Source: Helicobacter labetoulli (lineage in GTDB: Bacteria; Campylobacterota; Campylobacteria; Campylobacterales; Helicobacteraceae). Taken from it: 64,000 nt of DNA. Positions 8,718-18,280 of the stretch are shown piece by piece; position 1 is the stretch's first letter, and each line of letters opens with the position of its first letter. The notes under the pieces were generated by a model that did not search any database, was not told the origin of the DNA, and saw only the letters and a program-made list of their open reading frames with translations. The stretch is taken from positions 86,699 through 150,698 of the forward strand of contig NZ_QXJF01000003.1 in the NCBI RefSeq assembly GCF_003670275.1, read 5' to 3'. Position numbers and translations under genes: made by a program.

Positions 8718-9926
8718 TTACTCCAGCCTAAATAGCACAATTTCACTAGGAGCTAAAAAACGGATAGCCGGTCCCCAAAAACCCACACCGCTACTGACAT
8801 AGAGTTGCGTTTGGCGAGGCTTGAAACGCATAGAATCCTTAATAACTTTCTTAGATTCTATATCTTTATGTGTAATATCATATAGCCCATAGACATAATG
8901 TTGATCTAGCCACACAAGCAAAGAGAGTGGGAATACCTGCCCAGCGTGTGTATGCCCACACAAAACCAAATCAAAATCACTCACATCATTTTCATATACA
9001 AACTTTGGCTGATGGGAGAGTAAAATGCTTGGCTTATTTGGATTTAAGCCTTTTTTGGCAGATTCTAAATCTGGCTCTAAGTGCTTAAATCTAACCCCTG
9101 CCAAATCACTCACTCCAGCAATATTAAGCTCTTCAAGCTCAATATTGGCATTATGCAAAATGTTGAGATTAAGTGTGTGCAAATGCTCTACAATAGAATC
9201 TAGCCCGTGGTAATACTCGTGATTCCCAGCGACATAATACACGCCATCCTTGCTCTTTAGCCATTTCAAAGGCTCTAAATCATCTTTAATATATTCAATC
9301 TTATCATCAGCCAAATCCCCCACAATCACCACAATATCCGCTTCCAACGCATTTATCTTTTCCACAATCCCTTCTAAAAATGCCCTGCCTAGATTCTTGC
9401 CGATATGCACATCACTTATCATTGCAATGCTTTTTTTAGTTTTTAGATGTGGAATCTTCACGCGAACTTCCCTAATAGGTGGTAAAGCAAGTGCAGCATA
9501 AAAGCCTGTGAAACTAAAGAGTAAAAATAATCCTGCCACGCCATAGTCTTTGCATTTACTCAAAAATGTGCGTCTATTTGTGTTTATGTCATTTTGCTCT
9601 AAGCTTACAGGGCTAGTTTTTTTAGAATCTACACTTTGAATCTTTCCATATAGATTCACCCCTAGCCTTATCATATCCACCGCCACACACGCCATAAAAA
9701 GTGTGAGTGTCAAAACCAAGCACGAGCTAATCATAAGATATTGCCAATGGCTAAAACGCACATCTTTTAGCACAAGCAAGGCTATCTCGCCCAAAGCCAA
9801 AGCCACTAAAATCCCAATCCCCGCCCATTTTGGCAAAAGCACACTATGGCGAAAAAATCGCATATACACATACACTTTCATCGCATTGAGAACAACAAAC
9901 ACAACACCCACAAAAACTAAAATCAT
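8718..9926 (-). CDS. Membrane-anchored metallophosphoesterase (YkuE/YaeI type)
   Basis: 402 residues: three to four N-terminal membrane helices, a hydrophobic segment near residues 130-150, then a calcineurin-like phosphoesterase domain. Metal-binding motifs are complete and in order: SDVHIG (about residue 172), GDLADD, GNHEYYHG, and CGHTHAGQ near residue 324. The TH-AGQVFP end is typical of the YkuE/YaeI group, some of which act on membrane lipids such as UDP-diacylglucosamine. The substrate here is inferred only. It reads toward the TSUP permease gene. Confidence 0.88.
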   Translation of the reverse strand: MILVFVGVVFVVLNAMKVYVYMRFFRHSVLLPKWAGIGILVALALGEIALLVLKDVRFSHWQYLMISSCLVLTLTLFMACVAVDMIRLGVNLYGKIQSVDSKKTSPVSLEQNDINTNRRTFLSKCKDYGVAGLFLLFSFTGFYAALALPPIREVRVKIPHLKTKKSIAMISDVHIGKNLGRAFLEGIVEKINALEADIVVIVGDLADDKIEYIKDDLEPLKWLKSKDGVYYVAGNHEYYHGLDSIVEHLHTLNLNILHNANIELEELNIAGVSDLAGVRFKHLEPDLESAKKGLNPNKPSILLSHQPKFVYENDVSDFDLVLCGHTHAGQVFPLSLLVWLDQHYVYGLYDITHKDIESKKVIKDSMRFKPRQTQLYVSSGVGFWGPAIRFLAPSEIVLFRLE

Positions 9927-10084
9927 TCTATCCCCACACTCAATCTATGACTAATATAGAATCTATCACTATACGCAACGCAAAATACAAAAAATTATTA
10001 TATATTACAACTAATTAACATCAATGTTATACTTAAACTACTTTCATTATATATAATTAAAAATAGTTATTTGATTTTCATCAA

Positions 10085-11839
10085 GTGAGGTGTATTATAG
10101 ATCCCTATTTTGTTACACTTTGTGTTTTGGCAATGGCGGTTATTTCGGGCATTGTGCTAAGCTGGCTCAAAATTCCAACAATCATCGGCTATATCATTAC
10201 AGGTGTGCTAACGGCATATATTTTTGGCTTTAGGCTTGAAGATTCTGAAAGTCTTAATAGCATTGCTGAATTTGGTATTGTCTTTTTGATGTTTATGATT
10301 GGGCTTGATTTTAGCTTTAAAAGCATTACAGCAATGAAGCAAGAAGTGCTTGTGTTTGGTGGTTTGCAGATTGGAATCTCCATTGCCTTCTTTTTTGTCG
10401 TGTGCTTTTATTTTCTAAGTTTTAATTTTTCCACTTCCATTATCGTAGCAAGTGCGGTGAGCCTGAGTTCAACGGCGATTGTGCTGAAGTTTCTCAATGA
10501 AAGCTCACAAACAAAAACACCTTATGGAATGTCTTCTGTGGGGATTCTTATCTTTCAAGATATTGCAGTTATTCCTATTTTGCTAATGATTAAACTTCTA
10601 AGCGATAAAGATTCAGAGGTTGTTGCCTTGCTTTTAACGACACTTTTTTCAGCCATTATCGTGCTTATCGTGCTTGTTTTGCCCGGTAGAATCTTAGCTA
10701 AAGTATTTTTACGCTTTTCAGCAACGATGAAAACCGATGAAATCTTTGTAGGAGCGGTATTTTTAATCGTACTAGGAGCGGCATATATCAGCAAGGCATT
10801 TGGATTCTCGCTCACACTTGGAGCATTCCTAGCTGGTATGATTATCTCAAATACGCCTTATAAATATCAAGTCTCTTCGGTTTTGGTGCATTTTCGCGAT
10901 ATACTTTTGGGCGTGTTTTTTATCACGGTGGGAATGCAGGTAGATTTATTCTTTTTGTTTGAATATTTTATTGTAATTATTATTTTAGTCGCACTGATGA
11001 TGGGAGCAAAAACGCTATTAATGTATCTCTTTTTATGGTTTTTTAGGGGTGAGCGTGTGGGTATGCGTGTAGCCCTTTCATTAGCACAAATTGGGGAATT
11101 TAGCTTTGCGATTTTTCTCCTTGCAAGTCAGCACAAGATTCTCAATCTCACGCTTAATGGTGGAATCTTGGGTGCTATCTTTGGCGAGGAGTTTTTTGCA
11201 GGTATTACTCCACAAGAAATTTATCAATTCCTAACACTTATGGTGATTTTCTCAATGATTGCCACACCTTTTATCCTTGATAGACTTGATAAGGTTACGG
11301 ACTTTTTCTTACGATATATGCGACCTTTTAGCTTTTTACAGAAAAAAATCATAGAAAGTCAGCAAGATTCACAAGAAGAAGGGGAAGGGAGGAAAGCAGA
11401 TATTGAGGGGCATATTGTTGTATGTGGCTATGGGGAGCTTGGCAAGGCGATTTTGGAATATTTCAAGGGCTGCAATGTGCGTTATGTCGCTGTGGATAAA
11501 AACTACAAAAAAGTAGAAGAAGGAATGAAAAAAGATGAGCCTGTTATCTATGGGGACATTACACATAGAAAGATTTTAGAGGAGCTTGGGATTAGCCAGT
11601 GTGCGGCGGTGATTATTGCCATAGATTCTATTGAAACTGCACAGAGGGCATACCAAGATATTCACTCTCTCTCACCTTTGTGTAAGATTATTCTTAAAAC
11701 CAAAAATTCCGCTTTTGCCCTGCAAATTCAATCGCAAGGGGCGTATGCTGTGGTGCAGGAACGCAGGGAAGTGGCTAAGATTCTAAGTGATTTAGCCCTA
11801 CAAGCAGTAGAAGAAGATATGCAATACAAGCCAGAGTAA
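10085..11839 (+). CDS. Kef/CPA2-type cation:proton antiporter with TrkA-N domain
   Basis: 584 residues. The N-terminal about 400 residues form a CPA2 antiporter domain (about 12 helices; LSSTAIVLKFL and TLGAFLAGMIIS are typical). The C-terminal part is a RCK/TrkA-N domain starting at HIVVCGYGELGKAILEYF, a dinucleotide-binding fold that gates K+ efflux systems. The start is GTG at 10,085; an in-frame stop lies just upstream and no ATG precedes the first helix. It is divergent from the metallophosphoesterase gene. KefB/KefC-like or YbaL-like function is inferred. Confidence 0.9.
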   Translation: MRCIIDPYFVTLCVLAMAVISGIVLSWLKIPTIIGYIITGVLTAYIFGFRLEDSESLNSIAEFGIVFLMFMIGLDFSFKSITAMKQEVLVFGGLQIGISIAFFFVVCFYFLSFNFSTSIIVASAVSLSSTAIVLKFLNESSQTKTPYGMSSVGILIFQDIAVIPILLMIKLLSDKDSEVVALLLTTLFSAIIVLIVLVLPGRILAKVFLRFSATMKTDEIFVGAVFLIVLGAAYISKAFGFSLTLGAFLAGMIISNTPYKYQVSSVLVHFRDILLGVFFITVGMQVDLFFLFEYFIVIIILVALMMGAKTLLMYLFLWFFRGERVGMRVALSLAQIGEFSFAIFLLASQHKILNLTLNGGILGAIFGEEFFAGITPQEIYQFLTLMVIFSMIATPFILDRLDKVTDFFLRYMRPFSFLQKKIIESQQDSQEEGEGRKADIEGHIVVCGYGELGKAILEYFKGCNVRYVAVDKNYKKVEEGMKKDEPVIYGDITHRKILEELGISQCAAVIIAIDSIETAQRAYQDIHSLSPLCKIILKTKNSAFALQIQSQGAYAVVQERREVAKILSDLALQAVEEDMQYKPE

Positions 11840-11904
11840 AACTCATCTACTTGTGTAGTGTTATGGCACAAGCCTAGCTCTTTAATCAAGCTTATCAAAC
11901 ATAT

Positions 11905-12615
11905 CTAATCAAACTTGCCCCAATCAATGGGGCTTTTGCCAACCTCTTGCAAATACGCATTAGCATTTACAAATACATTGCTCCCTACAAAGCCTCGTGC
12001 TAGTGGGCTTGGATGCGGAGCGGTAATAATCTTATGCTTTATGCTATCAATCAATGCTGCTTTTTTCCTAGCATAATTCCCCCACAGCATAAAAACGAGA
12101 TTTTGTTTGTTTTGCGATAATACCCTAATCACACCATCGGTAAAATCTTCCCAACCAAAATGCTTATGTGAAGCCGGAGAATGTGCCTTGACACTCAAAA
12201 TGCTATTAAGCAATAAAACACCTTGCTTTGCCCAAGCACTTAAATCCCCGTGCAAGGGTGGCGTGATATGCAAAGTCTGTGCGAGTTCTTTATAAATATT
12301 TTTAAGCGAAGGTGGGATAGGCACTCCATGGGGCACACTAAAGCTTAAGCCCATAGCTTGTGGAATACACGCTCCATTCACCATAGCATAGCCGTGATAG
12401 GGGTCTTGCCCAAGTATAATAACCTTTAGGCTATCAAGGGGTGTGAGACAAAAGGCGGCAAAAATATCTTTTGGCAAGGGATAGATAAGCTCATTATGTC
12501 CCAAAGCCTCCATATATTGCCTTTTAATCTCGGCAAAATATGGGCTTAAAAGCTCATCTTTAAGGAGATTTTTCCAATCCTGTGGAATCTTTACTTTATC
12601 CAGCTCTATACTCAT
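11905..12615 (-). CDS. ung: Uracil-DNA glycosylase
   Basis: Removes uracil from DNA to start base-excision repair. 236 residues with the water-activating GQDPYHG motif near residue 68, the LLLNSILSV strand, WGNYARKK, and the HPSPLARGF leucine-loop motif near residue 203. This is the normal length for family 1 UDG. Its start overlaps the end of gatC by four bases (ATGA type), so both are probably on one transcript. Confidence 0.96.
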   Translation of the reverse strand: MSIELDKVKIPQDWKNLLKDELLSPYFAEIKRQYMEALGHNELIYPLPKDIFAAFCLTPLDSLKVIILGQDPYHGYAMVNGACIPQAMGLSFSVPHGVPIPPSLKNIYKELAQTLHITPPLHGDLSAWAKQGVLLLNSILSVKAHSPASHKHFGWEDFTDGVIRVLSQNKQNLVFMLWGNYARKKAALIDSIKHKIITAPHPSPLARGFVGSNVFVNANAYLQEVGKSPIDWGKFD

Positions 12616-12896
12616 TCAATAATTTTTGGGACGATAAAAAAGTTATCTTGTGTTTTTGGTGCGTGATTTAGCACATCTTTGGCAATGCCACTATCACGCA
12701 CTTCATCAGCTCTTAGTGGAGTTTTAAGCTCTTCTACAAAGCAGTCATCTGCCACTTCAACAGAAGCAATATTTTCAACAAATCCTAGAATCTCACTCAA
12801 CTGCTCCTTGGTAGATTCACGCTTATTCTCATCTAGCTTTAGCATACTCAATCGCTCTAATTTATTTAGAAGTGTATCATCAATAGTCATTTTCAA
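12612..12896 (-). CDS. gatC: Asp-tRNA(Asn)/Glu-tRNA(Gln) amidotransferase subunit C
   Basis: GatC (94 residues) is the small linker subunit of GatCAB, which converts Glu-tRNA-Gln and Asp-tRNA-Asn to the correct amide forms. The N-terminal helix with KLERLSMLKLDENK and the LKTPLRADEV segment (usual form LREDEV) are characteristic. It is separated from gatA and gatB, which are not in this window, and is coupled to ung. Confidence 0.92.
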   Translation of the reverse strand: MKMTIDDTLLNKLERLSMLKLDENKRESTKEQLSEILGFVENIASVEVADDCFVEELKTPLRADEVRDSGIAKDVLNHAPKTQDNFFIVPKIIE

Positions 12897-12939
12897 TCCT
12901 TTATCAAAAAATTCGGCGATTATAGCATAAATATAGTCG

Positions 12940-13731
12940 TTATAAAACCTCGCTCATTATCTTTGCAATCTCACTTGGAACAAGAGAGTATTCCTTAACA
13001 AAAAGGGCAAATGCCAGTGCCGCTTGATAAATAAGCATTTCCCTGCCATCTTTGCACTCTAAGCCACATTGAGAGGCTAGAGCCAAAAATGGCGTTTGCT
13101 TCCCATAAATCAAATCAAAGGCATAACAAGAGTGTGTAAAAATCTCTTGTAGCTTCTGCTTTACAAGGGGCAAAGATTCATCATTTAGCCCAGCACTTGT
13201 GGTGTTAATCACAATATCATATGCCCCATCCGCCCTAAATTCATCACTCACAAAGCATTCAAAGCCCTTGTTAGCAAAAAATTCTAGCTTTTCTTGTGAG
13301 CGATTGATGATTGTCGTAGGAATATTATGCGTTTTTAGAATCATCGCTACTGCCTTAGCTGAGCCACCAGCACCTAAAATTAACGCATTTGACATCTTAA
13401 AATCTTTCACAGATTCATAAAAACCCTGTGCATCTGTATTGTAGCCAATGATTTTTCCATTTTCACGCACCCAAGTATTACACGCCCCAATCTCTTTAGC
13501 TATACCACATACCTCATCACATTGCCTATACGCCTCTTCTTTGAAAGGAATCGTGATATTTGCTCCACTTAAATTATATGCCCTAAAACTTTCACGCAAA
13601 TCTTTGCCATTTTCTAAAAGCAAACGCCCATAAAAAGCATTTATAGCACAGCGTGAAAAAGTGTGATTATGCAAAAGTGGGGATTTAGAATGTGCGATAG
13701 GATTGCCATAAACAGCAAAAAAACGCAACAT
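12940..13731 (-). CDS. aroE: Shikimate dehydrogenase (NADP+)
   Basis: Reduces 3-dehydroshikimate to shikimate in aromatic amino acid synthesis. 263 residues with the substrate motif NPIAHSKSPLLHN, the catalytic lysine in ANITIPFKEEAY (about residue 63), NTDAQGF, and the NADP-binding loop GAGGSAKAVAM. The start overlaps the stop of the upstream SH3-domain gene by one base (TAATG), which implies coupling. Intact and of normal length. Confidence 0.96.
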   Translation of the reverse strand: MLRFFAVYGNPIAHSKSPLLHNHTFSRCAINAFYGRLLLENGKDLRESFRAYNLSGANITIPFKEEAYRQCDEVCGIAKEIGACNTWVRENGKIIGYNTDAQGFYESVKDFKMSNALILGAGGSAKAVAMILKTHNIPTTIINRSQEKLEFFANKGFECFVSDEFRADGAYDIVINTTSAGLNDESLPLVKQKLQEIFTHSCYAFDLIYGKQTPFLALASQCGLECKDGREMLIYQAALAFALFVKEYSLVPSEIAKIMSEVL

Positions 13732-14657
13732 TACCGCACACTTTTGCTGATGTGATTAAGCGAGATGTAGCCATACTGCTTATTTGGGAGCTGAATCTTT
13801 GCCCACTCCCCTTGTGTCTCAAGCACATAAATTCGCATATTATGGCTTAGTCTGCCTATAACCGCCCCTTGAGAATCTGCTTTTGAACGCACATTAAGAG
13901 CATTAGCCACAACAACATAAGGCTCACCATTTTGCGAATCTAGATTCTGAGTTAAAAGCCTAGAGGCGACATAGCCCTCAACACCAAAGCGACTTTTTAC
14001 CTTGCTCCAACCATCTTGCTCATCACTTAGAATCTCCAACGCCTCACCCACCGCTACACGAGAGATGATGGTAGATTCAGAATTTGGGGCTTGACGGATA
14101 TTAATGCGATATTTTGCATAGCCATATTTTTGTTTTGAATCTTGAATTGACACTGCAGGAGCTGTGCTAGGCTTTGTATCTACTAAGTTTGATGGCGTAG
14201 ATGGAATAGTTGCATTTTGGGCAATATCTATGCCATTGCCTGAATCTTGAGTGCTTGAATCTTGGGTATTGTTAGAATCCTGGTTAGCTGCGGAGTTTGG
14301 GCTTGTGGCTTGTGAAAGAGATTCTACACCTAAAGGAGTTGTTGCAGCTATGTCCTGCGTCTCTTGTGGTGAAGTCTTATGCAGTAGAGAATCTGCCTCT
14401 ACTTGTTTGCCTTCATCGCTTTTGCCCTCATTGCTATTTTCTTTGCCAGATTCAGTGCTTTGGGCTACTTGTATTACACCTTGTGATGTGAGTTGAGAAT
14501 CTGCTCCAGCAATGTGGGAAGTATGAGTTTGGGGGCGTTTGCTGATAATCAAATTCTTCTTATCCATAAGCATAACCACAGCCACATATAGACCCACACC
14601 AAGCACAATAATCAAAAAAGGAAGTGAGTAAAGTTTAAAAAAAGTCCGTGTATTCAA
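13731..14657 (-). CDS. Membrane-anchored bacterial SH3-domain protein
   Basis: 308 residues: one N-terminal membrane helix (about residues 8-31), a low-complexity linker rich in Ser, Gln, Thr and Asn (about 45-175), then two SH3b-like domains. The first starts near KYRINIRQAPNSES and the second near NALNVRSKADSQ; both carry the WxKV/WAKI core. Such domains usually bind peptidoglycan or peptides in the periplasm. It heads a coupled pair with aroE. The molecular role is unknown. Confidence 0.8.
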   Translation of the reverse strand: MNTRTFFKLYSLPFLIIVLGVGLYVAVVMLMDKKNLIISKRPQTHTSHIAGADSQLTSQGVIQVAQSTESGKENSNEGKSDEGKQVEADSLLHKTSPQETQDIAATTPLGVESLSQATSPNSAANQDSNNTQDSSTQDSGNGIDIAQNATIPSTPSNLVDTKPSTAPAVSIQDSKQKYGYAKYRINIRQAPNSESTIISRVAVGEALEILSDEQDGWSKVKSRFGVEGYVASRLLTQNLDSQNGEPYVVVANALNVRSKADSQGAVIGRLSHNMRIYVLETQGEWAKIQLPNKQYGYISLNHISKSVR

Positions 14658-14679
14658 TATAAACCTTTAATGTATATTT

Positions 14680-15687
14680 TTAAATAAGCTTAACCCCGCT
14701 ACCCTCGCAAACTTCACCAATGATGTAAGCCTCAAAAGCTTGAGCGAAACGCAGGATTTCATCTGCTTTGCTTTGCTCTACAGCAAGAATCATTCCAACT
14801 CCCATATTGAAAGTGCGATACATCTCTTCTTTCTCCACATACCGACTAAGCAAATCAAACACGGGATGGCTCTTAATGGCATTGAGAGAGATTTTTGCTC
14901 CTAGATTCTGCGGGAAGATTCTAGGGAGATTTTCCACAATCCCACCTCCTGTAATATGAGCCAAGCCGTGCAAAGAAGGACGCAGAGAGGAAGCATATAT
15001 CTCTTTAAAAAGCGGAACATAAATCCTTGTAGGCTCTAAAAGTGTGTCAATTAACGCTCTACCTTCAAACTCTTCATCAAAAGACATACCTAATTTATCA
15101 AACAACACTTTCCTTACTAGAGAATAGCCATTACTATGAATCCCGCTACTTGGCAAAGCAATCAGCACATCGCCCTTTTGCACCTTTTGAGATTCCACTT
15201 CTTCACGCTCGGCTATCCCCACAGCAAATCCAGCTAAATCAAAGTCATCTTTGCTATACATTCCGGGCATTTCCGCACTCTCCCCACCGATTAAAGCACA
15301 TTGTGCGATTTTGCAGCCCTTAGCAATACCACCAATCACTTCTAGGGCATTTGTCTTATTAAGTTTGCCTGTGGCGTAGTAGTCCAAAAAAAACATAGGC
15401 GTAGCAAAGTTGCAAATCAAATCATTCACACACATCGCCACAAGGTCAATCCCCACACCTTGCAGCCTTTTGGCATCAATAGCAAGACGAAGCTTTGTGC
15501 CAACCCCATCAGTTGCGCCTAAAATCACAGGATTCTTATAGCCACTCGGCAGGGCATAAGCCCCAGCAAATGAGCCAATCCCACCAATCACATTGCTATC
15601 AAAGGTTGATTTCACCAAAGGCTTTAGCCCATCTACAAGTGCATTGCCCTCATCAATATCAACGCCAGAATCTTTATAGCTTATCAT
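14680..15687 (-). CDS. purM: Phosphoribosylformylglycinamidine cyclo-ligase
   Basis: PurM (AIR synthetase) closes the imidazole ring in purine synthesis. About 335 residues with the family N-terminus ISYKDSGVDIDEGN, the DGVGTKLRLA segment, and GGESAEMPGMY near residue 140. I chose ATG at 15,687 rather than the in-frame ATG at 15,711, because the former gives the usual N-terminus and has AAAAGGAAAT as ribosome site. It ends 22 bases before the SH3-domain gene. Confidence 0.95.
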   Translation of the reverse strand: MISYKDSGVDIDEGNALVDGLKPLVKSTFDSNVIGGIGSFAGAYALPSGYKNPVILGATDGVGTKLRLAIDAKRLQGVGIDLVAMCVNDLICNFATPMFFLDYYATGKLNKTNALEVIGGIAKGCKIAQCALIGGESAEMPGMYSKDDFDLAGFAVGIAEREEVESQKVQKGDVLIALPSSGIHSNGYSLVRKVLFDKLGMSFDEEFEGRALIDTLLEPTRIYVPLFKEIYASSLRPSLHGLAHITGGGIVENLPRIFPQNLGAKISLNAIKSHPVFDLLSRYVEKEEMYRTFNMGVGMILAVEQSKADEILRFAQAFEAYIIGEVCEGSGVKLI

Positions 15688-15800
15688 TATATTTCCTTTT
15701 GCCAAATTCATTTTGCCTAGCTTGTAAAGTGGCGGATTCTAACATATTCAAAATAATATTTTATCCGCTCGTGCATTTTGGGTGCTACTTGAAAATTTCA

Positions 15801-15818
15801 TTTTTTTTTTGATACAAT
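15801..15818 (+). promoter_or_regulatory. Promoter with T10 tract for small lipoprotein gene
   Basis: A run of ten T is followed directly by GATACAAT, a good -10 element, about 33 bases before the lipoprotein ATG. The homopolymer occupies the -35/-10 spacer, so a length change there would alter promoter geometry. Inferred from sequence only. Confidence 0.4.
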
Positions 15819-15850
15819 GTGAGCTATACATAAATTTAAGGAGGCAAACA

Positions 15851-16082
15851 ATGAGGCTTTCCATTATCACAATAGCAATTGCTTTTATGTGGCTGTATGA
15901 CACACAGCACACTTAAAAAACGCACCGCAAGCGTTATAGGCTGCCAACCACAAAATATAACTATCAAAAATAGCAATCTTGATTTTATGGGAGGGCAACA
16001 TTATATCGCCACTTGCAATGGGCAAAGCTTTTCCTGCACCGCCCAAGAAGGCTCCTCCATTCAATGTGCGGCGGTAAGATAA
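15851..16082 (+). CDS. Small lipoprotein, frameshifted in signal peptide
   Basis: An ATG with a strong AAGGAGG site begins MRLSIITIAIAF, a lipoprotein-type signal. The reading frame then runs out after TQHT at 15,916. In the frame one step over, LCGCMTHSTLKKR continues for another 65 residues to AAVR. One extra T in the T4 run at 15,883-15,886 would join them and create a good lipobox ending in Cys. The mature part has four further Cys. No family recognised. The gene is off as sequenced, through slippage, decay or an assembly error. Confidence 0.55.
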
Positions 16083-16202
16083 TGCTCTTTGGGTATTGTC
16101 TTTTTTAGTATTTTGGCTTAGGGCTAAGCCATGCATTGATTTGCGTTAAGCCTAAGCCCCTTGTGATTTTTCCAAATCCCCACATTTTTCACTTACAATC
16201 TT

Positions 16203-16242
16203 AGAATCTCTAGATTTCAAACTAGCAGATTCTGCTTTTTTT
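16203..16242 (+). terminator. Candidate intrinsic terminator after lipoprotein gene
   Basis: AGAATCT pairs with AGATTCT across a 17-base loop and is followed after two bases by seven T. It lies about 120 bases after the lipoprotein stop and just beyond the converging NDH-2 gene end. The stem is only 7 bp and AT-rich. Confidence 0.4.
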
Positions 16243-16262
16243 AAAGTCCAAAATCTCTTCTG

Positions 16263-17492
16263 CTAATTGCTCGTGCGGTAGCGGAACTGCCCATTTTTAA
16301 AGACAAGCTTTGCTCCACCAATGCCATAAAGCCATTTATTTTCAATAAAGTTTTTCAAAAACGCCGCAAACTCCCCGCCAATGCTCCTTTTATAAATAAT
16401 CCCCACGCCATCAGTATGTCCTATAGAACACACCGTGCCTCTATGCTTAAATTTAAAAGGCTTCTTTTGCGTTGTGCCATTTAGAATCTTAATTAAGCTT
16501 TTCCCCACATAGTCCCCCATTTGTGCGGCAAGCTGTGCGGTTGGTGCGTGGATAGCATCTCTAAAAGCATACAAGGCGCAATCCCCCACCACATAGACAT
16601 TCCTATACTGCGGACATCGCAAAAATTCATCAACCCTAATCCGCCCCTTTGTCGTCTCAAAGCTTGAATGCTCAAGGCTATCATTGCCTTTCACTCCTGC
16701 ACTCCACAAAATCGTATTGCCTTTTATATGTTGCTCTTTCCCATTTTGCTTAATCACAACACCATCTTCTCTGCATTCCACAACCTCACCATTACAAATG
16801 ACATCAACACCGAAAGCTTCAAGCTTTTTCTTTGCTAACGCACTTGCTTTTTTGCTAAACATCGGCAGGATTCTATCACTCCGCCCAATGCAAGTAACCT
16901 TTGGCACTTCTCGTGGAATCCCACCAATCAAGCACAGCTCATCAAGCCTAGAGCCAAGCTCAGCAGCAAACTCAATGCCCGTAAAGCCCGTGCCACATAC
17001 AATCACGCTCAAATCTTCATCATTTTTCGTATGGCAATATTCCTTGAATCTATATTCTATGAGTTTATCAAGTTTTAAAGCAGCATTGAGTGATGATAGC
17101 TTGTGAGTGTATTCCGCCACACCTTTAATACCAAAATCATCAGGCTTAAAGCCAAGTGCAATAACCAAATAATCATACTCATACGCCCCACCATTACCAA
17201 AAACGCGTTGATTTTCTGGGTCAAAAGAGAGAATCTTATCTTTGGCAAAATGCACTTTTTTTAGATTTAGAATCTTGCGGAAATAGATTCTTGCTTTTCT
17301 CGCACTTAATGTGCCAATGGCGACTTTATGCAAAAGCGTAGTTTGGTAGTGATAGTCGTGTTTGCTAATAAGTGTAATATCAGCCTCTTTTTTAAGTTGC
17401 TCTTGCAATGTGATAGCCGCACGCAAACCCCCATACCCACCGCCAAGAATAAGAATCTTTGGAGCTTTTACAGAAGCCTTATGTTCTGCCAT
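16263..17492 (-). CDS. Type II NADH:quinone oxidoreductase-like flavoprotein
   Basis: 409 residues with two Rossmann motifs: FAD-binding LGGGYGGLRAAI near residue 15 and NAD(P)H-binding CGTGFTGIEFAAELG near residue 167, plus the second FAD motif VYVVGDCAL near residue 300. This layout fits single-subunit, non-pumping NDH-2 enzymes that pass electrons from NADH to quinone. The short C-terminus (about 30 residues) is the expected membrane-contact region. It stands alone on its strand. Related flavoprotein dehydrogenases cannot be excluded. Confidence 0.85.
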   Translation of the reverse strand: MAEHKASVKAPKILILGGGYGGLRAAITLQEQLKKEADITLISKHDYHYQTTLLHKVAIGTLSARKARIYFRKILNLKKVHFAKDKILSFDPENQRVFGNGGAYEYDYLVIALGFKPDDFGIKGVAEYTHKLSSLNAALKLDKLIEYRFKEYCHTKNDEDLSVIVCGTGFTGIEFAAELGSRLDELCLIGGIPREVPKVTCIGRSDRILPMFSKKASALAKKKLEAFGVDVICNGEVVECREDGVVIKQNGKEQHIKGNTILWSAGVKGNDSLEHSSFETTKGRIRVDEFLRCPQYRNVYVVGDCALYAFRDAIHAPTAQLAAQMGDYVGKSLIKILNGTTQKKPFKFKHRGTVCSIGHTDGVGIIYKRSIGGEFAAFLKNFIENKWLYGIGGAKLVFKNGQFRYRTSN

Positions 17493-17687
17493 TTTTTCAC
17501 CTCCGCTTGAAGTTGTTTTAGAATCTGCAATCCGCTAAATCCTAGAATCTAAAGCTAAAAACACAAACTAGAACTGCAATGCTATCGCTTTTGTCCTAAA
17601 ATCCCCCCACTTTCAACAGCAAAAAGTAAAATAATAATTTATTTTTTGCGTTTTTACTCATTTTATGCTTTTAGCTATGCTGTAAGC

Positions 17688-18269
17688 TCACATTTGCAAT
17701 TGTGCATTATAGTAATGCTTAAAATACTCTTTCACACCTTGTTGAATCCGTGCTTGTTCTAATGTGTGTTTGTATTCTAAGAGTATCTGGGATAGTGAGT
17801 TTTGGAGTGCGTTAAGATTCTCTAGCATATAGGATTTTAGCATTATGTGTTTTTTACATATAAATTCTGCTCTATCTTTGTCTTTGTGAATATAAGGTTC
17901 AGGTAGGTGCATAAAAGAATCATAGATTGCCATCAGCCTTTCATTCTCACGCAAATGTGGTGCTAAGGCGATAAGAAAGCTCCTTATCAGCCCTCTTAGA
18001 TTCACGCAAAATACCCCACCTATCTCAAGATGCGACGCATATAGCATATCTAATCTCTCCCAAGGTATATGGCTTACTTGATGAATGTGGATATATTCTT
18101 GCGGGATAGGCTGATGTTTGCCTACAAGCTTAATAGCAAGTTTATAGGTCGGGCGTTTTGAGTGCTTTTTCTGCTCTAGGTTTTTAAGGGAATAGTGCAT
18201 TTGCTTAAGCCATTTAGGTGCATTTTGATCAGATTCTATTCGTCGCATAATCTCACTCCAAAAGCCCAT
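17688..18269 (-). CDS. Fourth gene of dynamin-like operon, unknown function
   Basis: 193 residues, mostly helical, rich in His, Tyr and Lys, with no signal peptide or clear membrane segment. A central conserved-looking part (EIGGVFCVNLRGLIRSFLIALAP) is the most hydrophobic. It starts 11 bases after the preceding gene and is the last gene of the operon. I do not recognise the family. The role is inferred only from its place with a dynamin-like GTPase. Confidence 0.75.
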   Translation of the reverse strand: MGFWSEIMRRIESDQNAPKWLKQMHYSLKNLEQKKHSKRPTYKLAIKLVGKHQPIPQEYIHIHQVSHIPWERLDMLYASHLEIGGVFCVNLRGLIRSFLIALAPHLRENERLMAIYDSFMHLPEPYIHKDKDRAEFICKKHIMLKSYMLENLNALQNSLSQILLEYKHTLEQARIQQGVKEYFKHYYNAQLQM

Positions 18270-18280
18270 ATATCACCTTT

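Noticed and set aside
10085..10120. An upstream start for the Kef-type antiporter
   Set aside because: A TAG stop in frame at 10,064-10,066 limits extension, and no other start codon lies between it and GTG 10,085.
16115..16130. GGCTTA/TAAGCC hairpin after the lipoprotein gene as terminator
   Set aside because: The stem is short and no T run follows. The later AGAATCT/AGATTCT plus T7 site is the better candidate.
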